Shown one piece after another: positions 18,142 to 25,958 of a DNA stretch of 64,000 nucleotides. The notes under the pieces were generated by a model. It was not told the origin of the DNA. It worked only from the letters and a program-made list of their open reading frames with translations, and searched no databases. This stretch comes from Gaiella sp. (GTDB lineage: Bacteria; Actinomycetota; Thermoleophilia; Gaiellales; Gaiellaceae). How positions within the stretch are numbered: position 1 is the stretch's first letter; each line of letters starts with the position of its first letter. A program made the translations under genes and the position numbers. The stretch spans positions 2,536,622-2,600,621 of the forward strand of contig JAOSJZ010000001.1 of assembly GCA_027493885.1 (NCBI GenBank), in the 5' to 3' direction.

Positions 18142-18903
18142 GTGACGCGCGCGGGCGGCGCGACAGCCCCGCTCCGCGCGATCAAGCGTACGCAGCGCAA
18201 CGAGGAGGTGCGGCTGCAGATCGAGCAGGCGATCCGGCGCGGGGACTTCGCGCCGGGCGAGCGCCTCCCGTCGGAGCGCGAGCTCGTGCAGACCTTCGGC
18301 GTCAGCCGCGTGAGCGTCCGCGAGGCGATCCGATCGCTCGAGGCGCTCGGGCTCGTCCGCGTCTACCAGGGCCGAGGCGCGTTCGTCACCGATCGGCGCT
18401 CGGGGCTCGGAGAGCCGATGGCGCGGTGGCTCGACGTCCACCGCGGCGAGGTGCTCGAGCTTCTCGCCGTGCGCGGCGCGCTCGACGAGCAGGCGGCCGC
18501 CGCGGCCGTCGAGAACGCGGACGACCAGGCGCTGGCGGCGGTCACGGCGGCACATCTCGCGTTCGCGGAAGCGGTCGAACGGCGGGCACCGATGGAGGAG
18601 CTCGTACCTCTCGACATCGACCTCCACGTGGCGATCGCGGAGGCGAGCGGAAACCGGTTGCTCTACGACCTCCTCTCCGACCTGCACCACTATCTCGCGG
18701 AGTCCCGCTACCTCGCGCTCGCCCCGGAGGGCCGACCCGAGCAGTCCGCGGCCGAGCACACCGGGATCGTCGACGCCATCGTGGCGCGGGACGCACCGGC
18801 CGCGCGGCGTGCCACGGAGCGTCACATCGCCTCCGTCCGCGAGGTCGTCAGCAGGAACCTCGCCGACGAGAGCCGGCGCGCCGCCGTGGGAGCGTCGACG
18901 TGA
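18142..18903 (+). CDS. GntR-family regulator, FCD (FadR) subfamily
   Basis: 253 residues. The winged helix is at about 15-80 (LQIEQAIRRGDFAPGERLPS, then RELVQTFGVSRVSVREAIRS and GLVRVYQGRGAFV). The FCD ligand domain follows, with its metal-binding residues visible as Asp and His in LDIDLHVAIAEASGN, His in AEHTGIVDAI and His in TERHI. FCD regulators bind small carboxylates. It leads an operon with a VOC protein and a NitT/TauT-type importer. A C8 run lies just before the GTG 18142 start, so the true N-terminus could be slightly longer. It is the best candidate regulator for the shared operator-like motif in this window. Confidence 0.88.
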   Translation: MTRAGGATAPLRAIKRTQRNEEVRLQIEQAIRRGDFAPGERLPSERELVQTFGVSRVSVREAIRSLEALGLVRVYQGRGAFVTDRRSGLGEPMARWLDVHRGEVLELLAVRGALDEQAAAAAVENADDQALAAVTAAHLAFAEAVERRAPMEELVPLDIDLHVAIAEASGNRLLYDLLSDLHHYLAESRYLALAPEGRPEQSAAEHTGIVDAIVARDAPAARRATERHIASVREVVSRNLADESRRAAVGAST

Positions 18904-19289
18904 GCGAGCTGCGGGTCCTGGTTGGCACGAAGGACTACGCCGGCACAGTCGGCTTCTACCGCGACGTGCTCGGCTTCCCGGTGCACGAGGTGTGGGACGA
19001 CCCCGACGGCCGGGGCACACTGCTGCGCGCCGCCGATTCCGCCCTGATCGAGGTGATCGAGGACTCGCCCGACCATCCGGCGCTCGCACCGCACGGCGTG
19101 ACCGTCTCGATCGAGGTGCCCGACGTCGACGTTCGGCACCGTCGGCTCGCGGAGGCCGGCGCAACCATCACCGAGCCGCTCGGCGACCGGCCCTGGGGTC
19201 ATCGGGCCGTCGGCTTTCGCGATCCGAACGGGCTCGATCTCGTCCTGTTCACGGTGACCGCCGGCGATCACGGGATGTGGGCGGCGTGA
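18900..19289 (+). CDS. VOC-family (glyoxalase/dioxygenase-like) protein
   Basis: 129 residues starting at GTG 18900, overlapping the regulator stop. It has two beta-alpha-beta-beta-beta units: DYAGTVGFYRDVLGF in the first and a second ending FRDPNGLDLVLF, the metal-Glu-type C-terminal strand (here Asp rather than Glu follows, so metal binding is uncertain). Single-domain VOC proteins include lyases, epimerases and antibiotic-binding proteins; the exact reaction is unknown. The operon setting suggests a role in the same degradation. Confidence 0.8.
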   Translation: MSELRVLVGTKDYAGTVGFYRDVLGFPVHEVWDDPDGRGTLLRAADSALIEVIEDSPDHPALAPHGVTVSIEVPDVDVRHRRLAEAGATITEPLGDRPWGHRAVGFRDPNGLDLVLFTVTAGDHGMWAA

Positions 19290-20068
19290 GCGGCACGTTT
19301 GCCCGGGAGCAGCCGAGCGGCCGGCCAGAGCAGGGCGAGCAGGTGATCGCGTTCCGCAGCGCGGGGAAGGTCTTCCCGGACGGCACCGAGGCGGTCCGGG
19401 ACGTCTCGTTCACCTTGCGCCGCGGTGAGTTCCTCTCCGTCGTCGGTCCGTCCGGCTGCGGCAAGTCGACGCTGTTGCGGATGGCGTCGGGTCTCGGACC
19501 GCACACGTCGGGCGAGGTGGAGGCCGAGGCCGCCAACATCGGCTTCGTCTTCCAGGACGCGACGCTCCTGCCGTGGCGCACGGTACGCAAGAACGTCGAG
19601 CTCCTCGCGGAGCTCGACGGCGCCTCGAAGGCGGAGCGGCAGCGGATCGCGGCCGACGCGATCCGCCTCGTCGGGCTCGAGGGGTTCGAGGGCCACTATC
19701 CGAAGGCGCTCTCGGGGGGAATGCGGATGCGCACCTCGGTCGCCCGCGCGCTCACGATGAAGCCGCCGCTCTTCCTCCTGGACGAGCCCTTCGGCGCGCT
19801 CGACGAGATTACGCGCGGCACGCTCAACGAGGAGCTCCAGCGCCTGTTCGTCTCCGAGCGCTTCGCGGCCATCTTCATTACCCACTCGATCTCCGAGGCC
19901 GTCTTCCTCTCGACCCGCGTGCTCGTGATGAGCCAGCGCCCGGGACGCATCGTCGAGTCGTTCGACGTCCCGTTCGGCTATCCGCGCTCGCCCGAGCTGC
20001 GGTTCGATCCCGAGTTCGGCCGGCTTTCGGGCGAAGTCTCGCAGGCTCTCAAGGCAGGCTACGAATGA
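19286..20068 (+). CDS. NitT/TauT-type ABC importer ATP-binding protein
   Basis: 260 residues from GTG 19286. Walker A GPSGCGKST, Q-loop FQDATLLPW (the LLPW form is typical of SsuB/TauB/ThiZ), signature LSGGMRMR, Walker B LFLLDEPFGALD and switch FITHSISEAVFLSTRV. It pairs with the permease at 20065 (ATGA overlap) and the binding protein at 21097. Confidence 0.93.
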   Translation: MSGTFAREQPSGRPEQGEQVIAFRSAGKVFPDGTEAVRDVSFTLRRGEFLSVVGPSGCGKSTLLRMASGLGPHTSGEVEAEAANIGFVFQDATLLPWRTVRKNVELLAELDGASKAERQRIAADAIRLVGLEGFEGHYPKALSGGMRMRTSVARALTMKPPLFLLDEPFGALDEITRGTLNEELQRLFVSERFAAIFITHSISEAVFLSTRVLVMSQRPGRIVESFDVPFGYPRSPELRFDPEFGRLSGEVSQALKAGYE

Positions 20069-20937
20069 CCGAGCTCGACCACATCGGCGCCGCGCTCGAC
20101 GTCCAGTCCACCGCTGCGGCGCCGCCGGTGCCCGAGTCGCGCAGCCGCGTGGCCAGGCTGGCGTGGAAGATCCTGCCGCCCGTCGTCTTCTTCGTCCTCT
20201 TCGTCGCGTTCCTCTACCTCGTCTCGTACGTGCTCCTCTCGCCCGAGCGACAGTTCCTCCTGCCCCCGCCGCACGAGGTCGTCCAGAACGGTCTCTTCGA
20301 CTGGCCGAACCTGCACGAGCAGCTGATCGCGCTGAAGGACACCACCAAGGTCTCGCTGATCGGCCTCCTGATCGCCTTCGTGATCGGCACGGCGCTCGCA
20401 ATTCTGATGAGCCAGGCCGAGTGGATCGAGCGCTCGCTCTACCCGTACGCGGTGATCGTGCAGGTGACCCCGATCCTTGCGATCGTGCCGCTGATCGCGC
20501 TCTGGTTCGGCTACGACGTCCAGGCGCGTGTCGTCGTTTGCGTGCTGATCTCGATCTTCCCGATCATCACGAACACGCTCTTCGGGCTCCTGACCGTGGA
20601 CAAGAACCTGCACGACCTGTTCACCCTGCAGGGTGCCGGGCGCCTCACCCGTCTCTGGAGGCTTCAGCTGCCCCACGCGATTCCCGACATCTTCGTCGGG
20701 CTCCGCGTCTCCGCCGGCCTGTCCGTGATCGGCGCGATCGTCGGCGAGTTCTTCTTCCGGCAGGGGACGCCCGGCCTCGGCCGCCTCCTCGACGTCTATC
20801 GGGCGCGTCTCGAGAGCGACCTCTTGATGAGCACGCTCCTCTTCTGCTGTCTGCTGGGAATCGCGGTCTTCCTGGCGGTGGGGGTCGTCGGCAATCGCCT
20901 GACGCGCAAGTGGTTCGAGCAGGGCGAGCGCGCCTGA
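20065..20937 (+). CDS. NitT/TauT-type ABC importer permease
   Basis: 290 residues with six predicted helices, a long cytoplasmic N-terminus (about 35 residues) and the family loop LFTLQGAGRLTRLWRLQLPH, whose GA-x-R pattern is the EAA coupling helix. LLPPPHEV near residue 70 is typical of SsuC/ThiX-like proteins. It is followed by a 159-bp gap containing the promoter of the binding protein gene, so the binding protein can be expressed separately and at higher level. Confidence 0.92.
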   Translation: MTELDHIGAALDVQSTAAAPPVPESRSRVARLAWKILPPVVFFVLFVAFLYLVSYVLLSPERQFLLPPPHEVVQNGLFDWPNLHEQLIALKDTTKVSLIGLLIAFVIGTALAILMSQAEWIERSLYPYAVIVQVTPILAIVPLIALWFGYDVQARVVVCVLISIFPIITNTLFGLLTVDKNLHDLFTLQGAGRLTRLWRLQLPHAIPDIFVGLRVSAGLSVIGAIVGEFFFRQGTPGLGRLLDVYRARLESDLLMSTLLFCCLLGIAVFLAVGVVGNRLTRKWFEQGERA

Positions 20938-20943
20938 GGCGAT

Positions 20944-20983
20944 TTGACTTCTAGCCTGCCAGGTATCAACATGTCATACCAGT
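20944..20983 (+). promoter_or_regulatory. promoter and operator before the importer binding protein
   Basis: TTGACT (20944-20949) fits a -35 box. The operator-like ATGTCATACCAGT (20971-20983) starts 27 bp after it and would overlap the -10 region. The arms CAGGTAT and ATACCAG form a 6-of-7 inverted repeat across the site. It matches the elements at 18081 and 43172. Confidence 0.55.
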
Positions 20984-21096
20984 TACGCGCGCGACGGGCG
21001 GCGAACCTCCGGGTGGACCACTCGTCTCAGTAGGTGGGAGGCGTCGATCACCGTCATCGCCCGTCGCCCCGGTGCGGAGGGCAGGAAGGGAGCGAG

Positions 21097-22254
21097 ATGA
21101 GGAAGGCAAGTGTTCGGGCCGTCGGGACAGGCATCGCGCTCGTGCTCGGCGCGGCGCTCGTCGCCGGGCTCGGGATCGCGCAGGCAGCGCCCGGTGGCGC
21201 GGCGGCCACCAGTCCGTTGCTACAGGCATGCGGCTCGAAGATCGTCATCCAGACCGACTGGTTCCCGGAGCCCGAGCACGGCGCCCTGTACCAGCTCGCG
21301 GGCACGAAGGGCACGATCGACGCGAAAAAGGGTCGGTACACCGGCACGATCGGGAAGACCGGCGTCGCCGTCGAGATCCGTTCGGGTGGGCCGTTCACCG
21401 GCTTCCAGCAGCCGATCTCGCAGATGTACCAGGACTCGAGCATCACGATCGGCTACGTCACCTCCGACGAGGCGGTCCAGCTCTCCAAGAAGCTCCCGAC
21501 CGTCGCGATCATCTCGCCGCTCGAGTTCAGCCCGCAGATCGTGATGTGGAACCCGGCCGAGCTCAAGATCAACCGCTGGCCGGACGTCGCCAAGGCCGAC
21601 GCCAAGGTGCTCGTCTTCGAGGGCGGCGTCTGGGTCGACTACCTCGTCGCCAAGGGCTACGTGAAGCAGGATCAGGTCGACACGTCCTACGACGGCTCGC
21701 CGACCCGGTTCGTCACCTCGGGCGGGAAGATCGTCCAGCAGGGCTTCGTCACGAGCGAGCCGTACAAGTACGAGAACGAGATCAAGGAGTGGATGAAGCC
21801 GGTCAAGTACCTGCTCATCAAGGACTCGGGTTACACGCCGTATCCGCAGGCGCTCGCCGCTCGCCCCGAGGTGATCAAGGCGAAGCGGGCGTGCTTCAGG
21901 CTACTCGTGCCGCTGATCCAGCAGGCCCAGGTCGACTACATCAGGCGTCCCGGAGCGGTCAACAACAAGCTGATCGACATCGTCACGAAGATGAAGACGT
22001 TCTGGACGCTCTCCCCGGGCGCGAACGCGAGCAACGTCAAGATGCAGCTCAAGTACGGCATCGTCCAGAACGGGCCGAACTGCACGCTCGGCGACTTCTC
22101 GAACGCCCGGACGCAGAAGCTGATCAACCAGCTGAAGCCGATCTACAAGGCGAAGGGGATCGACACGTACAACCCGAACCTGCGCGCCTCGCAGATCCAG
22201 ACGAACGAGTTCATCAACAAGAAGATCGGGATCAGGACCGGGAAGTGCAAGTGA
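21097..22254 (+). CDS. NitT/TauT-type ABC importer substrate-binding protein
   Basis: 385 residues from ATG 21097, which has a GGGAG ribosome-binding site and begins a clean signal peptide (MRKASV, hydrophobic core, Ala-rich cleavage near residue 30). Further in-frame upstream codons lack a site. The mature protein contains QTDWFPEPEHGALYQL, a segment typical of ThiY/NMT1-like binding proteins that bind pyrimidine or other heterocycles, and has many Lys and Tyr. It is followed by two amidohydrolases, which supports a heterocyclic N-compound as cargo. Confidence 0.88.
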   Translation: MRKASVRAVGTGIALVLGAALVAGLGIAQAAPGGAAATSPLLQACGSKIVIQTDWFPEPEHGALYQLAGTKGTIDAKKGRYTGTIGKTGVAVEIRSGGPFTGFQQPISQMYQDSSITIGYVTSDEAVQLSKKLPTVAIISPLEFSPQIVMWNPAELKINRWPDVAKADAKVLVFEGGVWVDYLVAKGYVKQDQVDTSYDGSPTRFVTSGGKIVQQGFVTSEPYKYENEIKEWMKPVKYLLIKDSGYTPYPQALAARPEVIKAKRACFRLLVPLIQQAQVDYIRRPGAVNNKLIDIVTKMKTFWTLSPGANASNVKMQLKYGIVQNGPNCTLGDFSNARTQKLINQLKPIYKAKGIDTYNPNLRASQIQTNEFINKKIGIRTGKCK

Positions 22255-22310
22255 CGGGCTCCGCCCGTCACTAATGAAACGGTGGCCCGGGCCGCTTCGC
22301 GGCCCGGGCC
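22252..22310 (+). terminator. two tandem hairpins after the binding protein gene
   Basis: First hairpin: TGACGGGC / GCCCGTCA around loop TCC (22252-22270), overlapping the stop codon. Second: 12-bp arms GGCCCGGGCCGC / GCGGCCCGGGCC around TTC (22284-22310), ending 11 bp before the next ATG. No T tract follows, so they may attenuate or protect the 3' end of the binding-protein mRNA rather than end transcription fully. Confidence 0.6.
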
Positions 22311-22321
22311 GCTCACCTCTC

Positions 22322-23755
22322 ATGGCGACCACGCTCATCCGCAACCTCGTCTTCGCGCTCACCGTCGACGCGCACGACACCGTGCTCGAGGACGCGAGCA
22401 TGGTCGTCGACGGCGACCGGATCGCCGCGCTCGGGCCGGCGGCGGAGGTGGAGGCGGAGTTCCCTCCCGACCGGGTGGACACGGTTGTCGACGGCAGCCG
22501 CCGCGGCGTCGTCCCCGGCTTCGTCGACTCGCACGTCCACCTCTCCGAGACGCTCTCGCGGGGCGTCTTCCCCGACACCCTGGGAACGCGGGCCTGGGTC
22601 TTCCACTGGGCGAAGCCCTTCTACGCCCACGTCGGTCCCGAGGACGAGCGGGTCAGCGTCCTCCTCGGAACGACCGAGATGCTCCGCTGCGGGACGACCT
22701 GCTTCCTCGACATGGGCTCCCAGCACGACGCGGGGATCACGGTTCGCGCCGCGGCGGAGGTGGGCATCCGCGGCGTCACCGGGCGGCATGCCGCAGACAC
22801 CAAGCCGGCGGAGATCCCGCCGGGGTGGACGGACGAGATGGTCGAGCATCACTTCTTCCCGAGCGCCGAGGTCGCGCTCGAGGTGCTCGAGCAGCAGGTG
22901 CACGACTGGAACGGGTACGCCGACGGGCTGATCCGTTGCTGGGTCAACATCGAAGGGAAGGAGCCGTGCAGCCCGGAGCTCCACGTGGGCGCCCGTGCCC
23001 TCGCGGAGCGGCTCGGCGTCGGGACGACGTATCACCTCGCGACGTCGATCGAAGAGGCTCGCGTCTCCGAGCGCAAGCACGGCCTCTGGCCGGTCGAGCG
23101 GATCGCCTCGCTCGGCGGCCTGGGCTCGAACCTCGTGATCGCCCACGGCGTGGCCGTGAAGGACACGGAGGTGCCGCTCCTCGCGACGCACGACGCGAAG
23201 GTGGCGTTCTGCCCCTCCACGTCGCTCAAGCTGGCCAAGGGGGCGACCGCGATCGGCAAGTACCCGGAGATGCGCGACGCGGGCGTGACCGTCGGCGTCG
23301 GGACGGACGGCGTCGCCGCCGCTGGCAACATAAACCTGATGCGCCAGATGTACCTCGTCGCCGGCCTGTTCAAGGACGCCCGGCTCGACGAGACGCAGAT
23401 CGGAGGGCGCGAGGCGCTGCGGATGGCCACGATCGACGGCGCGCGCGCGCTCGGCTGGGACGACGAGATCGGCTCGCTGGAAGTCGGCAAACGGGCCGAC
23501 TTCGTGCTCTTCGACCTCGACCACTTCGAGTGGACGCCCTACGAGGATCCGCTCATGGCCCTCGTCTGGTCGGTCTCGCCGGCGAGCATCGCGGAGACCT
23601 GGGTGAACGGCCGCGCCCTCTACCGGGACGGCCGCGTGGTGACGGTCGACGAGGCGGCGCTCAGGGCCGAGGCGCGCGAACGGGCCGCCGACATCGTGCG
23701 GCGGGCCGGGCTCGACCGCTCGGCGACGCCGGTCACCACCACCCTGTACGAGTAG
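22322..23755 (+). CDS. amidohydrolase of the TrzN/AtzB / 8-oxoguanine deaminase / SAH deaminase group
   Basis: 477 residues. Metal site His pair in GFVDSHVHLSE (about residue 66), His in TTYHLATS, His in LVIAHGVAVKD and Asp in GVGTDGVAAAGNIN; C-terminal LEVGKRADFVLFD. These residues define the aminohydrolases that deaminate or dechlorinate purines, triazines and related rings. The ATG at 22322 is chosen because the earlier in-frame ATG lies inside the hairpin region. It is the first of two hydrolases after the importer, so ring deamination of the imported compound is likely. Confidence 0.85.
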   Translation: MATTLIRNLVFALTVDAHDTVLEDASMVVDGDRIAALGPAAEVEAEFPPDRVDTVVDGSRRGVVPGFVDSHVHLSETLSRGVFPDTLGTRAWVFHWAKPFYAHVGPEDERVSVLLGTTEMLRCGTTCFLDMGSQHDAGITVRAAAEVGIRGVTGRHAADTKPAEIPPGWTDEMVEHHFFPSAEVALEVLEQQVHDWNGYADGLIRCWVNIEGKEPCSPELHVGARALAERLGVGTTYHLATSIEEARVSERKHGLWPVERIASLGGLGSNLVIAHGVAVKDTEVPLLATHDAKVAFCPSTSLKLAKGATAIGKYPEMRDAGVTVGVGTDGVAAAGNINLMRQMYLVAGLFKDARLDETQIGGREALRMATIDGARALGWDDEIGSLEVGKRADFVLFDLDHFEWTPYEDPLMALVWSVSPASIAETWVNGRALYRDGRVVTVDEAALRAEARERAADIVRRAGLDRSATPVTTTLYE

Positions 23756-23757
23756 CC

Positions 23758-24885
23758 GTGATCGGGCCCGTGTCGCTGCCGGGGCGCGAGGGCGCCTACG
23801 AGCTCGACGTTGCCGGCGGCCTCGTCGCGGCGATCCGGCGCGTCGACGCGCCGGCGGAACAGCTGGCGCTGCCCGCGTTCGCGGACCTGCACGTCCACGC
23901 CGACCGCGCGTTCGCGCGCGCGTCGCGGCCGGCGCGCTCGCTTGCCGACGCGATCGAGCTGGTCGTCGAGATCAAGCGGACGTCGACCGAGGAGGTCTTC
24001 CACGAGCGCGCCGTGCGGCTCTTCCGCCGCGGGCTCGGCCACGGCTCGCTCCGCATCCGCACCCACGTCGACGTCGACGAGCTGAGCGGGGAACGCGCGC
24101 TTCGCGGCGTGGCGGCGGCGCGCGACGACGTCGCCGGGCGCGTCGACGTCGAGCTCGTCGCGTTCGCGACGAAGTACACCGATCCGGCGACGACGGCGGG
24201 CGAGCGACGTGTCGAGCGCGCTCTCGCAGCAGGCGCGGACCTGCTCGGCGCCGTCCCGCGGCTCCACTCCGACCCGGCGGCCTCGCTCGAGCGCGTGCTC
24301 GACCTCGCCCGCGCGGCGGACGTCGGCGTCGACTTCCACCTCGACGAGACGGTCGAGGCGTCCGGCTTCCAGCTCGAGCACCTGGCCGACGCGGTGCTCG
24401 CGCGGGGGATGGAGGGCCGCGTCACGGCGAGCCACTGTTGCGCGCTCGCGAGCGTCGACCCGGCGACGGCGGCGCGCACGGTCGCCAAGGTGGCCGCCGC
24501 CGGCATCACCGTGATCGCGCTGCCCGCGCTCAACCTCTTCCTCGAGGACCGGGGCGAGGCGACCCCGCGCCTGCGCGGGCTGACCCTCGTCTCCGAGCTC
24601 GTCGCGGCGGGCGTGCCGGTCCGGTTCGGGAGCGACAACGTCGGGGACGTCTTCTATCCCTACGGCGACGCCGACCCGCTCGAGGCGGCGTGGCTCGCCG
24701 CGCTCGGCGCGCACGTGGACGACGAAGACGTGCTGCTGGCCGGGATCTGCGGCGGTCGCACGCGAGTCGAGCCGGGCGATCCCGCCGACCTCGTGCTCGT
24801 CGCGGCGGAGTCGCTGCGCGACGCCCTCGCCCGCCGGCCCGCCGGCCGGACGGTGCTGCGCGCGGGCGAGGTGGTCCGAGGCTGA
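23758..24885 (+). CDS. cytosine-deaminase-like amidohydrolase
   Basis: 375 residues from GTG 23758, two bases after the previous stop. Metal residues: His pair in FADLHVHADRAF, His in DFHLDET, His in VTASHCCAL and Asp in RFGSDNVGDVFYPYG; the latter two match the CodA pattern (ASHTTA; FGHDDVFDPWYPLG) closely. CodA deaminates cytosine, isoguanine or creatinine-type rings. The shortened N-terminal lobe (about 40 residues before the HxH) is unusual but typical of some CodA relatives. Together with the preceding gene it points to a two-step hydrolytic opening of an N-heterocycle. Confidence 0.82.
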   Translation: MIGPVSLPGREGAYELDVAGGLVAAIRRVDAPAEQLALPAFADLHVHADRAFARASRPARSLADAIELVVEIKRTSTEEVFHERAVRLFRRGLGHGSLRIRTHVDVDELSGERALRGVAAARDDVAGRVDVELVAFATKYTDPATTAGERRVERALAAGADLLGAVPRLHSDPAASLERVLDLARAADVGVDFHLDETVEASGFQLEHLADAVLARGMEGRVTASHCCALASVDPATAARTVAKVAAAGITVIALPALNLFLEDRGEATPRLRGLTLVSELVAAGVPVRFGSDNVGDVFYPYGDADPLEAAWLAALGAHVDDEDVLLAGICGGRTRVEPGDPADLVLVAAESLRDALARRPAGRTVLRAGEVVRG

Positions 24886-24977
24886 AGCGGTCCGCCTGGG
24901 CGACTTTGCAGCTCGATCGAAGCGAACGACGATCGGGCCGCCGGAGGCTGAAGCGGCCTCCTGATCGACTTTGCAAC
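24878..24977. repeat. imperfect direct repeat at the 3' end of the cytosine-deaminase-like gene
   Basis: The stretch GAGGCTGAAGCGG-(9-10 nt)-CGACTTTGCA occurs at 24879-24910 and again at 24945-24975. The first copy contains the stop codon of the gene, so the second looks like a partial duplication of the gene end. Confidence 0.7.
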
Positions 24978-25234
24978 AGACTGTTGCAAAGTCGAGTTTC
25001 CATGCGCCTACGTGCATGACACACCGAGATGCGTGACCGCAGGGCGGTTCAGCCGGCCCAAGCGCCGCGGCAGGTTGGTGATTGGCGACGAGACCGGCCA
25101 GCCACGCTGACCGCTACTCGCCTGTCTGAGCATCGAGCATCGAAAGATGCCTACGGTGCGGATGCCGCCCAAGGCGCGAACGAAGGGGAGGCACGCGCAG
25201 CGCCGAATTGCACTGCGTGGCCGCTCTCCGTCCG
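24886..25234. other. 349-bp non-coding boundary region
   Basis: Apart from the direct repeat and the 14-bp hairpin I see no supported gene here. Short frames exist but overlap each other and the nuclease gene without a ribosome-binding site. GC drops and codon-like periodicity is lost, marking the left boundary of the restriction island. No tRNA or attachment site was recognised. Confidence 0.6.
24965..24995. terminator. 14-bp-stem hairpin in the intergenic region before the restriction island
   Basis: TCGACTTTGCAACA / TGTTGCAAAGTCGA with loop GAC, perfectly paired. It lies 80 bp after the last catabolic gene and could stop read-through into the island. Confidence 0.6.
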
Positions 25235-25927
25235 ATGCCTCCCGTTGCGATCGATCTCGGTCAGCTCGCCGGCTTCGGTCAGAAGTGGACCGAGCGTGGC
25301 GGCTCGCTCAGCCGCACTGCACCGTTCTCGTCCGGGCAGCTCGGCGCGCTCTTCGATAAAGCCGTCGGCGAGGCGCTGGCCGAACTCCTCGGCGGCATTC
25401 CCGTCGTCGCTCCGAGCTCGACTGCGCTGATCCCGAGTCAGGCGGACGTTGTTGAGGTTGGCCCCGTTCGGATCATCGGCGGCGTACGCCCGCAGAACTT
25501 CGACGTTGGCTATCGGCCCGACGGGGTGCGGTTTGCCTTCGACAGCAAGACGCTGAACGATCGCTCAAGCATCGGCAAGAACTGGCAGAACATGATCAAC
25601 GACCTCGCTACGGAGGCAACGACGGTTCACAGTCGCTTTCCGTACGCCGTCGTGGGATTCATGGTCATCTATCCGAAGCCGGCCGTCACCGCAGCTCACC
25701 TTGCGGCCACGATCGGCACGCTGGAACGACTTGGTGGTCGCACTCTCGTGGATGAGCCCGAGCACCGCGTGGAAGCCATGTCGTTGGTGATCTGGGACCC
25801 GGACGACGGCACCATTGACGGCGAGATACCGCCAGCCGGGTCGCCACTTCGCATCGAGGCATTCTCCAGACACGTCGAGAGCACGTACGTCGCACGCTAC
25901 AAAGGGCTGCCCCCGCACGCCGACTGA
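25235..25927 (+). CDS. candidate type II restriction endonuclease (PD-DxK-like)
   Basis: 230 residues from ATG 25235 (a TTG at 25208 is possible). I do not recognise a named family. The segment FDVGYRPDGVRFAFDSKTLN fits a PD-(D/E)xK nuclease core: an acidic residue on one strand (FDVGY) and DSK on the next, with Lys as the catalytic base. The rest is mixed alpha/beta with hydrophobic strands (YAVVGFMVIYP, AMSLVIWD). It lies directly upstream of an adenine methylase, which is the main reason to call it a restriction enzyme. GC is visibly lower than in the flanking catabolic genes. Confidence 0.6.
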   Translation: MPPVAIDLGQLAGFGQKWTERGGSLSRTAPFSSGQLGALFDKAVGEALAELLGGIPVVAPSSTALIPSQADVVEVGPVRIIGGVRPQNFDVGYRPDGVRFAFDSKTLNDRSSIGKNWQNMINDLATEATTVHSRFPYAVVGFMVIYPKPAVTAAHLAATIGTLERLGGRTLVDEPEHRVEAMSLVIWDPDDGTIDGEIPPAGSPLRIEAFSRHVESTYVARYKGLPPHAD

Positions 25928-25958
25928 CGTCGTCCGCCGCTTCCGCTTCAATCTCCGA

